Assembly: GCF_000527095.1 (NCBI RefSeq)
Contig: NZ_AZUN01000001.1
Coordinates: 1,922,001 to 1,986,000, forward strand
Source: Methylomicrobium lacus LW14
Lineage (GTDB): Bacteria > Pseudomonadota > Gammaproteobacteria > Methylococcales > Methylomonadaceae
DNA length: 64,000 nucleotides
Reading direction: 5' to 3'
The position numbers and the translations under genes are program-made. Positions within the stretch are counted from its first letter, which is position 1, and each line of letters begins with the position of its first letter. Positions 18,256 to 27,806 of this stretch are shown here, in pieces. The notes under the pieces are model-generated. The model was not told where the DNA came from, ran no database searches, and saw nothing but the letters and a program-made list of their open reading frames with translations.

Positions 18256-18582
18256 TGCATTCGCAATCTCATGCTCACTGCACTCGTTAACGATGATCGA
18301 AAGCGGGCTCCGAAAATTACCATACTTGCGGTGAGCTGATAGTCTCTGAACGGCCAAATGTGGACGATCAGCTTAATTTGGCCCCGTTTTATCCTGAATC
18401 AAAAGCAAGCGGTCTGGTTTTTAGCAGCCATAGCTAAGGAAGTTGAATAAGAATATTTTTTCGGAAAGGGACGCATTTAAGACTGATCATTGGTTCGTTC
18501 AATTATTTGAATTTGAAAGTTATCCATCAATCTGACAAACTTTGCGGCAGAACCTTAATAAGCCGTTAAATCACCTTAATAA
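18256..18582. other. Intergenic, no gene seen
   Basis: About 330 bases between the Fic remnant and the histidine kinase, becoming AT-rich toward the kinase. No supported coding frame. The kinase start has no strong ribosome binding site. Confidence 0.45.
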
Positions 18583-21500
18583 ATGCAACCACTGATTGAC
18601 CTTTTGGGTATTAAAGACTTCATTCCTCACGGCTATTGTCTGTCGTGGAGCCCCGTATTACTTTGGCTACACGTGATCTCAGATCTGGTGATCACTCTCG
18701 CTTATTATTCCATCCCCTTGACTCTTGTTTATTTTATCCGGCAGCGTAAAGATTTTCCTTATCCGTGGCTGGTTGCCCTGTTTGCCGGATTTATTGTCGC
18801 CTGCGGCACCACCCATTTACTGTCGGTGATCACGATCTGGATACCTTTATATTGGCTGGAGGGCTGGGTTAAAGGCTTTACAGCGATTATTTCGCTTGCC
18901 TCCGCCGGGCTGATGCTATGGATCATTCCCCGCGCCTTGTCTTTACCCAGCGCCGCGCAACTGCAAGCTGAAATACTGCAAAGAAAAACCGCTGAAGCAG
19001 CATTGCGGGAAAACGAACACAAGCTCGTCACCATTCTCGACAATGTCGAGGCCTTTATTTATATCAAGGATTACAACTATCAATACCAGTACGTCAATCA
19101 GCCGGTACGGCAATTGTTTGGCAAAGCGCCGGAAGACTTTATAGGAAAATCGGACGATGTCCTTTTTGATCAGGCGACCACGTTAAAATTGCGCGAAATT
19201 GATCGCCGCGTCATTGAACAGGGGGAGCGTATCGCGTCCGAGAATCTGTATACCCTCAGAGACAACGCCATTGCCCGCACCTGCCTTTCCATTAAGCAAC
19301 CGCTACGCCATGAAGACGGCAGTATTTACGGCATATGCGGGATTGCTACCGACATCAGCGAGCGCAAGCTGATGGAAAAAAAACTGCGCGACAGTGACGA
19401 CTTGAATGTCAGCATCCTTAACTCGTTGATTTCGCATCTCGCCGTGCTCGATGCCGAGGGGGTTATTATTGCCATCAACAATGCATGGCGGAAGTTTGCT
19501 CAAGAAAATGGCGGCGACGATATGCTGGGCTTTAATTATCTGGAGGCCTGTAAGAATGCGCTTAACCAACCTTACGGCAATGAGGCAAGTTCCGCTTATG
19601 CCGGTATTGCGGCGGTACTCAAAGGCGAGCTGGAAACCTTTCATTTAGAGTATCCGTGCCACTCGCCCACCCAGCAACGCTGGTTTGAAATGACGGTGTT
19701 GCCATTACAAGGCTCGCGCCGAGGCGCGGTGGTCAAGCATTTAAACATTACCTTGCGCAAGCAGGCCGAGTGGGCATTAAATCAGCTCAAAGCAATGATC
19801 GATATCTCCCTGGACGGATTTTGGATACTCGATCTGAGCGGCAAATTGCTGCAGGTGAACGAGGCTTATGTAAAAATCAGCGGCTATTCGATTGATGAAT
19901 TGGTGAGCATGAACATCAATCAATTGGAAGCATTAGAAAAACCGGAGCAAGTACAATCACATATTGAAAAAGTTATTGCGAAAGGCTATGACCAGTTCGA
20001 AACCCGTCACCGTCATAAAGACGGGCATCTCATTGACATTGAAATATCGGTCGCTTTCCTGCGTGATTTTCAGCAGTTTTGTGTGTTTTGCAGGGACATC
20101 ACCGAGCGTAAGCTATTCGAAAATGAGCTAAAAGCCAGTGAGGCAAAATTCCGTTCGATCATCGAGGCTTCCCCTGTGCCGATGGTATTAAACGATGAAC
20201 AGATGAATATCACCTTTCTGAATCCGGCCTTTGTGCAAGCCTTTGGTTACACGTTGGATGATATTCCCACTCTGGCAGACTGGTGGCCGAAAGCTTATCC
20301 TGATCCGAATTATCGACTTCAGGTCAAAGCGATTTGGCAAACGGCGCTGGAAAACTCCAAACAGGAACAAACCGACTTTCCGCCTTTGGAGCTGATTATC
20401 CACTGTAAGAACAACAGCGTTAAGACTGTATTGGCGAGTGCCGCTGCGATTCATCCCAATTTTACGGGCGAGCATTTGATCATTCTGTACGACATCACTC
20501 CGCGCAAACAAATTGAGGCTAAACTCAACGCCATTTTTGATGCCTCGGTGGAAGGCATTATCACGGTTGATATGTCCGGCATCATCATATCCGCCAATGC
20601 CGCCGTGGAAACTATTTTTGGCTATAAACCGGAAGAGCTGATAGGTTGCAGAATTGACAAACTCATGCCGTCATCGTCAAAAGAAAAGAATGATGGGCAC
20701 TTGTCCAACGAAATGAAATCTGGATATAAAATTCAGGAGATTGAAGGCCTTCGTAAAGAGGGTTCTGTGGTGCCCTTGGACCAGTCAATCGCGGAATATT
20801 CAATCGATAATGCACACTATTTTACTTATATCGTTCGGGATGTGAGTTTGCGCAAATACCGCGAACAGCAAGACAAGGAACATCTGAACCAACTCGCTCA
20901 TGTCACCCGCCTTGGGCTGATGGGTGAAATGGCCTCAGGCATTGCGCATGAAGTCAACCAACCCCTCTCAGCGATTACCAGCTATACCCAAGTCAGTTTA
21001 AACCTGCTTAACACTGATAATCCAGATCTGATAAAGCTCGCCGAGGTATTATACAAAACGCAGCAACAGGCTTTACGAGCTGGCGGGATAATTCATCGCA
21101 TGCGGGATTTTGTCAAATCGCAGTCAAAACGCAGTTTAACCACCGACATTAATACGTTGATTCATAACGCTGTCAGCCTCTGTAATGCTGAACTTAAACA
21201 TAAGGGCATCAAGCTGGCATTCGAACCGGGGAACAATCTGCCGCCTGTCTACGTCGACCCTATCCATATCGAACAAGTCATCATAAACCTGATCCGAAAC
21301 AGCGTCGATGCCCTGGAAAACTTACCCGCCAAACAGCAACGTCACTTAAACATCCAGAGTCGTTTGGCGCCCGACAATACCGTAGAGGTCAGCATAAAGG
21401 ACAATGGTCCGGGAATTGATAAAGACCAACAGCAAAAAATATTAATGCCTTTTTACACCACCAAGGCAGACGGCATGGGAATGGGCCTATCCATCAGTCG

Positions 21501-21609
21501 CTCAATTCTTGAAACGCATGGGGGCATTTTGCGTTTCGAAAGCGAACCAGGACATGGCAGCACTTTTTATTTCACCTTACCAACAAGGGAAAAATCCGAT
21601 AAGTATTAG
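18583..21609 (+). CDS. Multi-PAS sensor histidine kinase with ethylene-receptor-like membrane domain
   Basis: A 1008-residue hybrid-free histidine kinase. Residues ~22-120 hold three membrane helices matching the ethylene-binding domain of plant ETR1 and cyanobacterial homologues: Asp34, Tyr41, Ile44, Pro45, Ile71, Cys74 and His78 have exactly the spacing of ETR1 Asp25, Tyr32, Ile35, Pro36, Ile62, Cys65 and His69. In ETR1 the Cys and His bind Cu(I), which holds ethylene. About five PAS-type domains follow (around 145-265, 272-390, 395-510, 513-640, 643-760), the last FixL-like. HisKA has its phosphoacceptor at His789 (GIAHEVNQPL). HATPase_c has NLIRNSVDALE, DNGPGID and GMGMGLSIS. No receiver domain or adjacent response regulator is present, so the output partner is encoded elsewhere. 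The ligand is inferred. Confidence 0.88.
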   Translation: MQPLIDLLGIKDFIPHGYCLSWSPVLLWLHVISDLVITLAYYSIPLTLVYFIRQRKDFPYPWLVALFAGFIVACGTTHLLSVITIWIPLYWLEGWVKGFTAIISLASAGLMLWIIPRALSLPSAAQLQAEILQRKTAEAALRENEHKLVTILDNVEAFIYIKDYNYQYQYVNQPVRQLFGKAPEDFIGKSDDVLFDQATTLKLREIDRRVIEQGERIASENLYTLRDNAIARTCLSIKQPLRHEDGSIYGICGIATDISERKLMEKKLRDSDDLNVSILNSLISHLAVLDAEGVIIAINNAWRKFAQENGGDDMLGFNYLEACKNALNQPYGNEASSAYAGIAAVLKGELETFHLEYPCHSPTQQRWFEMTVLPLQGSRRGAVVKHLNITLRKQAEWALNQLKAMIDISLDGFWILDLSGKLLQVNEAYVKISGYSIDELVSMNINQLEALEKPEQVQSHIEKVIAKGYDQFETRHRHKDGHLIDIEISVAFLRDFQQFCVFCRDITERKLFENELKASEAKFRSIIEASPVPMVLNDEQMNITFLNPAFVQAFGYTLDDIPTLADWWPKAYPDPNYRLQVKAIWQTALENSKQEQTDFPPLELIIHCKNNSVKTVLASAAAIHPNFTGEHLIILYDITPRKQIEAKLNAIFDASVEGIITVDMSGIIISANAAVETIFGYKPEELIGCRIDKLMPSSSKEKNDGHLSNEMKSGYKIQEIEGLRKEGSVVPLDQSIAEYSIDNAHYFTYIVRDVSLRKYREQQDKEHLNQLAHVTRLGLMGEMASGIAHEVNQPLSAITSYTQVSLNLLNTDNPDLIKLAEVLYKTQQQALRAGGIIHRMRDFVKSQSKRSLTTDINTLIHNAVSLCNAELKHKGIKLAFEPGNNLPPVYVDPIHIEQVIINLIRNSVDALENLPAKQQRHLNIQSRLAPDNTVEVSIKDNGPGIDKDQQQKILMPFYTTKADGMGMGLSISRSILETHGGILRFESEPGHGSTFYFTLPTREKSDKY

Positions 21610-21874
21610 GAGAGCCGATGCTGCCGGGCATTGCCTCCCCCGCCGTGCAGGCTGATGATGACGGGTAAAGGGCCCGATACCGCCTGAGGCGGCACATGAA
21701 CCCAGTAGCTCCGGGTCCGGTGCCTGCTTCCAGTTCAAATCGGTAATCTCCGGGAAGCCGCGTGCCCGTCCATACGGATGCCGCAACGCCAAAGCCTGCC
21801 AGCAAGATCGGCAGGCGGAGAGTGAATAAAACCACGACCTTATTGAATCGGCTCAATTTGCGATTGTGCTTCAT
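21610..21874 (-). pseudogene. Frameshifted, truncated PHB-depolymerase-type esterase
   Basis: On the minus strand a frame starts MKHNRKLSRFNKVVVLF, has a signal-like hydrophobic segment and runs to PGDYRFELEAG. The reading then continues only in another frame as RTRSYWVHVPPQ and PLPVIISLHGGGGNARQ, the oxyanion-hole region of the poly(3-hydroxybutyrate) depolymerase/LpqC esterase family. One small indel near 21720 separates the halves. After HGGGGNARQHRLS the frame stops and the histidine kinase 3' end begins, so the nucleophile and the rest of the domain are gone. The break coincides with the kinase boundary, suggesting a rearrangement there. Confidence 0.7.
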
Positions 21875-22442
21875 AACCGGCAGACCGTCCGTCATTTTCC
21901 AATGGAATCAGAGTGTAACCCAAGGCCACCGGGTTTCCTAAATTCATTGGAATGGCGTATTCAATTGAATACGCTACACGTATCGGAAGCAGCCTGAAAT
22001 CCGTATTCGCCATCCATTCCATGCTGTTGATTTGCCAACACCCCGCCAGCAAAGGCCGGGGTAAAACTGATGCTAAGCAAGCAGCTTAATCTCTGCGAAA
22101 GCGAAAAATTCCAATCCCGTTGGGCCGCACGCAGCACAACAGATGCCGCCACCCATAAAAAAAACCTTAAATAACAAAACCTTATAGGCTTTATCAAAGC
22201 GCACTGCCCAACGCAATGCCAAAGCGTGCCCAAGCTGGCACGTCTCGTGCTTTAACTCTAACCATAACGCCCGAATCAAAACCGACAGGCATAAAGATAA
22301 ACGGCGTTGTTAATCTTGTGTTTGCACAGCGGATTCGGCCACCCCGAATCGTCTTTAGCCGGGAGCTACTGCCCGATGGACATCGGGGCGATCGAAACGG
22401 ACGAATCCCTGTGCAACGGTTACTTAAACGAGGAACATCGCA
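21875..22442. other. Long intergenic region upstream of tonB
   Basis: No supported gene. It contains a perfect 20-base palindrome GCGTATTCAATTGAATACGC (21955-21974), a short hairpin CCCGATG/CATCGGG (22372-22387) and a GATTCGG/CCGAATC pair just before it, which could act in the tonB leader. A GAGGA box lies eight bases before the tonB ATG. I looked for a Fur-like box and a cobalamin-riboswitch core and saw neither clearly. Confidence 0.45.
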
Positions 22443-23273
22443 ATGAGCAGTCCTTTAGCATTTAACAATCCATTCGTACCCACCGCTCCCTCGCTGGATT
22501 GGGAGCCGGCCGGAGCAGCTGCGCTGAAACCCGCCGCGCCGTCGGTCACGAATTTTTCGACGACACCGCTGGCTACGGCGCTGGCCGATTTCAAATACAC
22601 CGGCGACAACCGCGACCGCAAGCCGTTCGACTACCTGTTGCTGGGGCTGCTGTCGATCGCCATCCATACCGGCGTGGTCCAGCGTTTCGACGGCGCCTCG
22701 CTTGGACAGGAGATCGTCGAGCCGGTCAAGCCATTGCCTACTAAAGTCCAAATCACCCTGTCCAGGCCCAAGCCAAAGCCGGTAGCCCCGCCACCACCAG
22801 TCGCAAAACCCAAACCACCGGTCGTTAAACCTAAAGTCGTGCCGTTAAAGCCGAAGCCGCAGAAACTGAAACCGACGCCGAAAGTGGTCGAGCAGGCTCC
22901 CATCCCTGATCCGACTCCGGTGATCTCCAACGCGCCGCCCGCACCGATAACTACCCCACCCGCGCCGCCGGCGCCGGTCGTACAGGAGAAGATTACCGCG
23001 CCGACCGCCGGCGCGGACTATCTGCACAACCCGGCCCCGGAATATCCTGAAATCGCGATGGAAAGAGGCTGGGAAGGCAAGGTGCTGATGAAGGTTCATG
23101 TCCAACCCAACGGCAAACCGGATACGGTTAATGTGGTCAAGTCCAGCGGCCAGAAAGTGCTGGACGATGCGGCGGTGAAAACCGTCAAGCAATGGTCTTT
23201 CGTACCCGCCAAGCGCGGCGACACCCCGATCGCCGGCTGGGTTACCGTTCCAATCAATTTCAACTTATCTTGA
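22443..23273 (+). CDS. tonB: TonB energy-transducing protein
   Basis: A 276-residue TonB. It spans the periplasm and passes proton-motive energy from ExbB/ExbD to outer-membrane receptors. The single membrane helix is at about residues 62-79 (FDYLLLGLLSIAIHTGVV) and keeps the Ser-x3-His pair (Ser71, His75) that matters in E. coli TonB. A long Pro/Lys-rich spacer (about 95-175) and a C-terminal TonB domain follow (NPAPEYPEIAMERGWEGKV, then LDDAAVKTVKQWSFVPA). The ~60-residue N-terminal cytoplasmic extension before the helix is longer than in the classical protein. It is ten bases upstream of exbB in one operon. Confidence 0.92.
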   Translation: MSSPLAFNNPFVPTAPSLDWEPAGAAALKPAAPSVTNFSTTPLATALADFKYTGDNRDRKPFDYLLLGLLSIAIHTGVVQRFDGASLGQEIVEPVKPLPTKVQITLSRPKPKPVAPPPPVAKPKPPVVKPKVVPLKPKPQKLKPTPKVVEQAPIPDPTPVISNAPPAPITTPPAPPAPVVQEKITAPTAGADYLHNPAPEYPEIAMERGWEGKVLMKVHVQPNGKPDTVNVVKSSGQKVLDDAAVKTVKQWSFVPAKRGDTPIAGWVTVPINFNLS

Positions 23274-23283
23274 GGAGACTTCC

Positions 23284-24053
<770 letters not shown>

Positions 24054-24054
<1 letters not shown>

Positions 24055-24461
24055 TGGCCTTTAAAACTCAAGAAGACGACGGCGACGTGATGGGCGAAAT
24101 CAACGTCACGCCGCTGGTCGATGTGATGCTGGTGCTGTTGGTGGTATTCATCGTGACCGCTCCCTTGTTAACCAACGCCGTGCATGTGAATCTGCCGAAA
24201 ACCGCCGAAACCGCGCCGCCGGAGGAAAAAGACCCGGTCTATCTGAGCGTGGATGCGCAAGGTAAGGTGTTCATCGACAAACGGGAGATCGCGGTCGATG
24301 CGGTCGAGAATGAATTGAAGACCCGGCAGGCGGCCAACCCGGAACTGGCGTTGAATCTGAATGCCGACGACGGCGTGCAATACGGCGTCGTCGCGAAGGT
24401 GATGGCGGCGATCGAGCGCGCCGGCGTGACCAAGCTGTCGGTTCTGACCGCGCCGAGTTGA
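24054..24461 (+). CDS. exbD: ExbD proton channel subunit
   Basis: A 135-residue ExbD/TolR protein. The single membrane helix (about 20-42) contains NVTPLVDVMLVLLVVFIVT with the essential proton-carrying Asp at residue 23. The periplasmic part includes the VYLSVDAQGKVFIDK strand pair and a final KLSVLT strand. It overlaps the exbB stop by one base and ends the tonB-exbB-exbD operon, followed at once by a hairpin. Confidence 0.93.
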
Positions 24462-24473
24462 AACGTAGGGGCC

Positions 24474-24511
24474 GCTGTGCGTACCTTTTCGCCGCAAAGG
24501 GTATGCACAGC
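24474..24511. repeat. REP-like hairpin after exbD
   Basis: GCTGTGCGTACC pairs with GGTATGCACAGC (12 bp, one G-T pair) over a 14-base loop, flanked by GTAGG and CCTAC. No T-run follows, so I call it a REP-type repeat that may also end the transcript. Confidence 0.5.
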
Positions 24512-24520
24512 GTACCCTAC

Positions 24521-24619
24521 CCGACTCATCAATATCATTAAGTTAATGGATGGCCGGTTCCTTCTCCCACCGGGAAAGGGAGTTTTTCCCTTAACTTAAT
24601 GACAGTGATCCGACTCATC
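24521..24619. mobile_element. MITE-like element copy B with 10-bp direct repeats
   Basis: The direct repeat CCGACTCATC flanks it at 24521-24530 and 24610-24619. The terminal inverted repeats share the CATTAAGTTAA core of copy A (24528-24546 and 24592-24610, two mismatches in 19). The interior is shorter than in copies A and C and different from them, so it may be a sub-family or a deletion derivative. Confidence 0.65.
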
Positions 24620-24639
24620 TAATACCCAAGGAGATTTTC

Positions 24640-25530
24640 ATGGCGCGCAAAACAGCCAACGACTTCCATCCGGAAGCGCTAAAACTATTCGACAAATACG
24701 TTCACGGCGACATCTCGCGCCGTGATTTTTTAGCTTCGGTTCCGAAGTACGCCCTCCTGGGTCTGAGCGCGGAAGCGCTGCTGGAAGCGTTGAACCCGCG
24801 CTTCGCCCACGCAGAGCAAGTGCCCGGAAACGATCCGCGCATCGTAACCCGCTTCGTCGAATACCCCTCCCCGCTCGGCAACGGCAAGATCCGCGGCTAT
24901 CTGGCCCAGCCGGCCAAGGCCGAAGGTAAACTGCCGGTCGTGCTGGTGATCCACGAAAACCGGGGGCTGAATCCGCATATCGAAGACATCACCCGCCGGC
25001 TGGCGCTGGACAACTTCATCGCCTTTGCACCGGACGCGTTGTTTACGCTGGGCGGTTATCCCGGCGACGAGGACAAGGCGCGGGAACTGTTCAAAAACCT
25101 GGACAAGGCCAAGACCCAGGCCGATTTCCTGGCGGCGGCGCAGGAGCTGAAAAAACTGCCGGAAGGCAACGGCAAGGTCGGCGCGGTCGGTTTCTGCTAC
25201 GGCGGCGGCATCGTCAACTACCTGGCCACCCAATTACCCGACCTGGCGGCCGGCGTGCCCTTCTACGGCGCGCAGCCTTCTGCGGAAGACACCGCCAAAA
25301 TCAAGGCGCCTCTGTTGCTGCATTATGCCGGCACCGACGACCGCATCAATGCCGGCTGGCCGGCTTATGAAGCGGCCCTGAAGAAGGCCGGCGTGAACTA
25401 CGAAGCCTTCATTTATCCGGGCGTGCAGCACGGCTTCAATAACGATACCACCCCGCGTTACGACGCGGCGGCCGCGAAGCTGGCCTGGAACAGAACTATC
25501 ACTTTCTTCAACAAACATTTACGCGGCTAG
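24640..25530 (+). CDS. Dienelactone hydrolase family protein with Tat-like signal
   Basis: A 296-residue alpha/beta hydrolase of the dienelactone hydrolase family, which normally cleaves small cyclic or acyl esters. An N-terminal segment with SRRDFLASVPKYALLGLSA (about 26-45) fits a twin-arginine export signal, so the enzyme is probably periplasmic. The nucleophile is the Cys of GFCYGGG (about residue 186), with Asp in AGTDDRIN and His in VQHGFNND completing the triad. VIHENRGLNPHIEDI is the family oxyanion region. AAGGAG lies six to seven bases upstream. It sits 19 bases before cytochrome b561; the natural substrate is unknown. Confidence 0.85.
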   Translation: MARKTANDFHPEALKLFDKYVHGDISRRDFLASVPKYALLGLSAEALLEALNPRFAHAEQVPGNDPRIVTRFVEYPSPLGNGKIRGYLAQPAKAEGKLPVVLVIHENRGLNPHIEDITRRLALDNFIAFAPDALFTLGGYPGDEDKARELFKNLDKAKTQADFLAAAQELKKLPEGNGKVGAVGFCYGGGIVNYLATQLPDLAAGVPFYGAQPSAEDTAKIKAPLLLHYAGTDDRINAGWPAYEAALKKAGVNYEAFIYPGVQHGFNNDTTPRYDAAAAKLAWNRTITFFNKHLRG

Positions 25531-25549
25531 TCCGGCACGGGAGGATGTC

Positions 25550-26266
25550 ATGAAAATCGAAGCGCAAATCTGGGATTGGCCGTTAAGGCTGTTTCACTGG
25601 CTGCTGGTCGCGTCAGTCGTCGGCGCCTACGCCAGCGGCAAGGCCGGCGGCGAATGGACCGACTGGCACGGACGCTGCGGCAGCATGGTGCTCGGCCTCC
25701 TGGTGTTCCGTCTGCTCTGGGGTTTCGTCGGCAGCCGGCATGCCCGCTTCAGCGACTTCTTCCCTACCCTGCCGCGGCTGATCGCCTATCTGAGAGGTCG
25801 CTGGCAAGGTGCCGGCCATAATCCGCTCGGCGCGCTGGCGGTGATTGCGTTGCTCGGCACCCTGGCCGCCCTGGCCGGCACCGGCTTGTTCGCGAACGAT
25901 GACATCGCTTTCGAAGGGCCGCTGTTCAGCCTGATCGACAAGGATTTCAGCGACAAACTGAGCGGCTGGCATATTAAGATCGTGAATGGGCTGGTGGTCC
26001 TGGTCGGCCTGCACATCACCGCGATCCTGTTTTATCAGCGGGTCAAAAAAACGAACCTGATCCTGCCGATGCTGACCGGCAAAAAGCAACTACCGCAGAC
26101 CCTGGTTCCGGCAGCGCCCCAAACCGTCAGCGCCCTGCCGCTGATCCTGAGCCTGCTGATCGCGGCCTCGACCGTCTGGGGCGTTTGGGGCGGCAATGTC
26201 ATCGACTACCTGGCGCCGCTGGCCGGCGTCCAAACCGCTACAGCCGATGCAAAAACAGCAAATTAA
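25550..26266 (+). CDS. Cytochrome b561-type membrane protein
   Basis: A 238-residue protein of the prokaryotic di-heme cytochrome b561 family. It starts with the typical WDWPLRLFHWLLVASVV (His in helix 1), followed by DWHGRCGSMVLGLLVFRLLWGFVGSRHARF, a third helix near 98-112 and a fourth with GLHITAIL. These histidines are the expected heme ligands. A fifth hydrophobic stretch lies near the C-terminus. It probably passes electrons between the quinone pool and a periplasmic c-type cytochrome; the cytochrome c' gene just downstream is a candidate partner. Confidence 0.87.
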   Translation: MKIEAQIWDWPLRLFHWLLVASVVGAYASGKAGGEWTDWHGRCGSMVLGLLVFRLLWGFVGSRHARFSDFFPTLPRLIAYLRGRWQGAGHNPLGALAVIALLGTLAALAGTGLFANDDIAFEGPLFSLIDKDFSDKLSGWHIKIVNGLVVLVGLHITAILFYQRVKKTNLILPMLTGKKQLPQTLVPAAPQTVSALPLILSLLIAASTVWGVWGGNVIDYLAPLAGVQTATADAKTAN

Positions 26267-26286
26267 CCCACAGCTGTAATCTCACC

Positions 26287-26314
26287 GCGCCCCAGGAATC
26301 ACTCTTCGGGGCGC
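26287..26314 (+). terminator. Possible weak terminator after cytochrome b561
   Basis: GCGCCCC and GGGGCGC pair over a 14-base loop. Only ATCTTA follows, so termination would be inefficient. Confidence 0.3.
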
Positions 26315-26384
26315 ATCTTACTTAACACGCTTTGCAAAACAGTTTAACCCTCAAATTTTGAGTCCATCACAAGGAGTTATCTAG

Positions 26385-26849
26385 ATGAAAATCAAACTGG
26401 CAATCGCCCTGGCGCTCGGCGCCGCCACTGCTGCGGCATGGGCTGGAGATGTCGAGGACCAGATCCGCTTCCGCCAATCCTCCTACTCTTTCCTGAGCTG
26501 GAATACCGCTAAAATCAAGGCTCAGGCCTCCGGCCATCCGGAAACCTACAACAAGGATGAAGTGATCGCCGCCGCCAATGCGATCGCCGGGGTCGCCAAT
26601 TCGGGCGTCTTCGAGAAACTGTACGGCGCCGGCACCGATAAAGGCACCGGTTGGAAACCCAGCCGGCTGAAGCCGGAGTTTTTTGAAAAACAGGACGAAG
26701 CGAAGGAATTCAACGCCAACTTCATCAAGGAAGCCAACGAATTGCAAAAGGTCGCGGCTAGCGGCGATGTAGCTGCGATTAAAACCCAGTTCGGCAAACT
26801 CGGCGCCACCTGCAAAGGCTGCCACGACCTGATCCGTATCCGCGAATAA
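26385..26849 (+). CDS. Cytochrome c' (class II c-type cytochrome)
   Basis: A 154-residue exported cytochrome. The signal peptide is KIKLAIALALGAATAAAWAG. The heme site CKGCH lies eight residues from the end (Cys143, Cys146, His147), as in class II cytochromes c', with a four-helix body before it. Starts of the mature helices such as QIRFRQSSYSFLSWNTAKIKA match the family. Cytochromes c' bind NO and CO and are common in methane and ammonia oxidisers, where they may protect against NO. AAGGAG lies about nine bases upstream. Its neighbour cytochrome b561 could reduce it. Confidence 0.9.
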   Translation: MKIKLAIALALGAATAAAWAGDVEDQIRFRQSSYSFLSWNTAKIKAQASGHPETYNKDEVIAAANAIAGVANSGVFEKLYGAGTDKGTGWKPSRLKPEFFEKQDEAKEFNANFIKEANELQKVAASGDVAAIKTQFGKLGATCKGCHDLIRIRE

Positions 26850-26867
26850 TCTCTCCTCACTCACCTA

Positions 26868-26979
26868 CCCGCCCCTTAAATTAAGCGCTTCCTCGCAAAA
26901 CTTATCGTTCGCCGAGCGGAGCCGAAGCCAACAAATCGCTTCGACTGCGCTCGGCGAACGGCTTAACTTAAGGGCAGTG
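26868..26979. mobile_element. MITE-like element copy C
   Basis: 112 bp, the same length as copy A, with closely similar interior (CTTATCGTTCGCCGAGCGGAG, and CTTCGACTGCGCTCGGCGAACG across the loop). The right end CTTAACTTAAGGGCAGTG is well kept; the left end is degenerate (CCGCCCCTTAAATTAAG). I see no convincing target duplication. Confidence 0.65.
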
Positions 26980-27044
26980 CCCTGCCGATGCCGGGCGGGT
27001 ATCCTTCATCATCCTTCATCCGGCCTGGCTGTCCCGACTGGCCT

Positions 27045-27328
27045 TAGCAAGCCGGTCATGACAAGCATGAGCGGGCGTTGCTGGATGCCTCCGAAGTCGA
27101 TCGGGTCGAACGATATTACCCGCAAAACCATTGTGCCTGTGGCGGCAAAGTCGCGATGGACGGCTACCGGCGGTATCAAGGTCTTCGACTTGCCGGAAGT
27201 GCGCTACCCAATCGTCGAGTACCGCTGTTATAGCAGTTGTTGCGCGCATTGCCGGACGACGTGCCGAGCGGGCAAATGGGATCCGGCTTGATCGCCTGGA
27301 TCAGTTTGCTGATCAGTCAACTACACTG
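27045..27328 (+). pseudogene. IS66-family transposase remnant
   Basis: Three reading frames together spell an internal piece of an IS66 TnpC transposase: GHDKHERALLDASEVDRVER then NHCACGGKVAMDGYRRYQ (zinc-finger region) in one frame, VFDLPEVRYPIVEYRCYSSC plus CAHC in a second, and LPDDVPSGQMGSGLIAWISL in a third. At least two frameshifts separate them, and neither the N-terminus nor the DDE catalytic domain is present. No inverted repeats are seen. The flanks up to 27514 show no other gene. Confidence 0.7.
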
Positions 27329-27514
27329 GTGTATCCTTCCCCTGCATTGCACCATGCGAATACAAGAAAAATGTGACGCAGTTTTGATTTTTCAGGCAAC
27401 TCAGTTGAAAATCCAGCGTAAGTTTCTACACTTTTCCTTGAGTGGCAAACCGGTTGGCGATTTCCTACCCCGCCGCCATTCTCATTCAAACCTCAATAAC
27501 TTAAAGGTGCTTTT

Positions 27515-27763
27515 ATGAAAAAAATCTTGCTTCTGATGGCTGTATTTTCCTTCAATGCGATGGCGACTCCCGTCAACATCAATAAGGCAGATGCAAAGAC
27601 CATTTCGGATTCGCTGACCAACATTGGCATTAAAAAAGCGGAAGCTATCGTCAAATATCGCACTGAAAAAGGGGCTTTTAAAACAGTCGAGGACTTGACC
27701 AATGTGGCCGGTATTGGCGAAAAGACGATCGAAAAAAACAAAAAGGATATTTTGCTGCAATAA
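27515..27763 (+). CDS. Small secreted helix-hairpin-helix protein (ComEA-like)
   Basis: An 82-residue protein with a signal peptide (KKILLLMAVFSFNAMA) and a ComEA-type helix-hairpin-helix pair: VNINKADAKTISDSLTNIGI and TVEDLTNVAGIGEKTIEKNK. ComEA proteins bind DNA in the periplasm during natural transformation, so a DNA-binding role is plausible. Many bacteria carry short YbaV-like homologues of unknown use. AAAGGTG lies five bases before the ATG. A strong terminator follows. Confidence 0.85.
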   Translation: MKKILLLMAVFSFNAMATPVNINKADAKTISDSLTNIGIKKAEAIVKYRTEKGAFKTVEDLTNVAGIGEKTIEKNKKDILLQ

Positions 27764-27806
27764 GCTGAATCGCAGACCAATTGCAGATAAGGATATTGTC
27801 CTTGAG

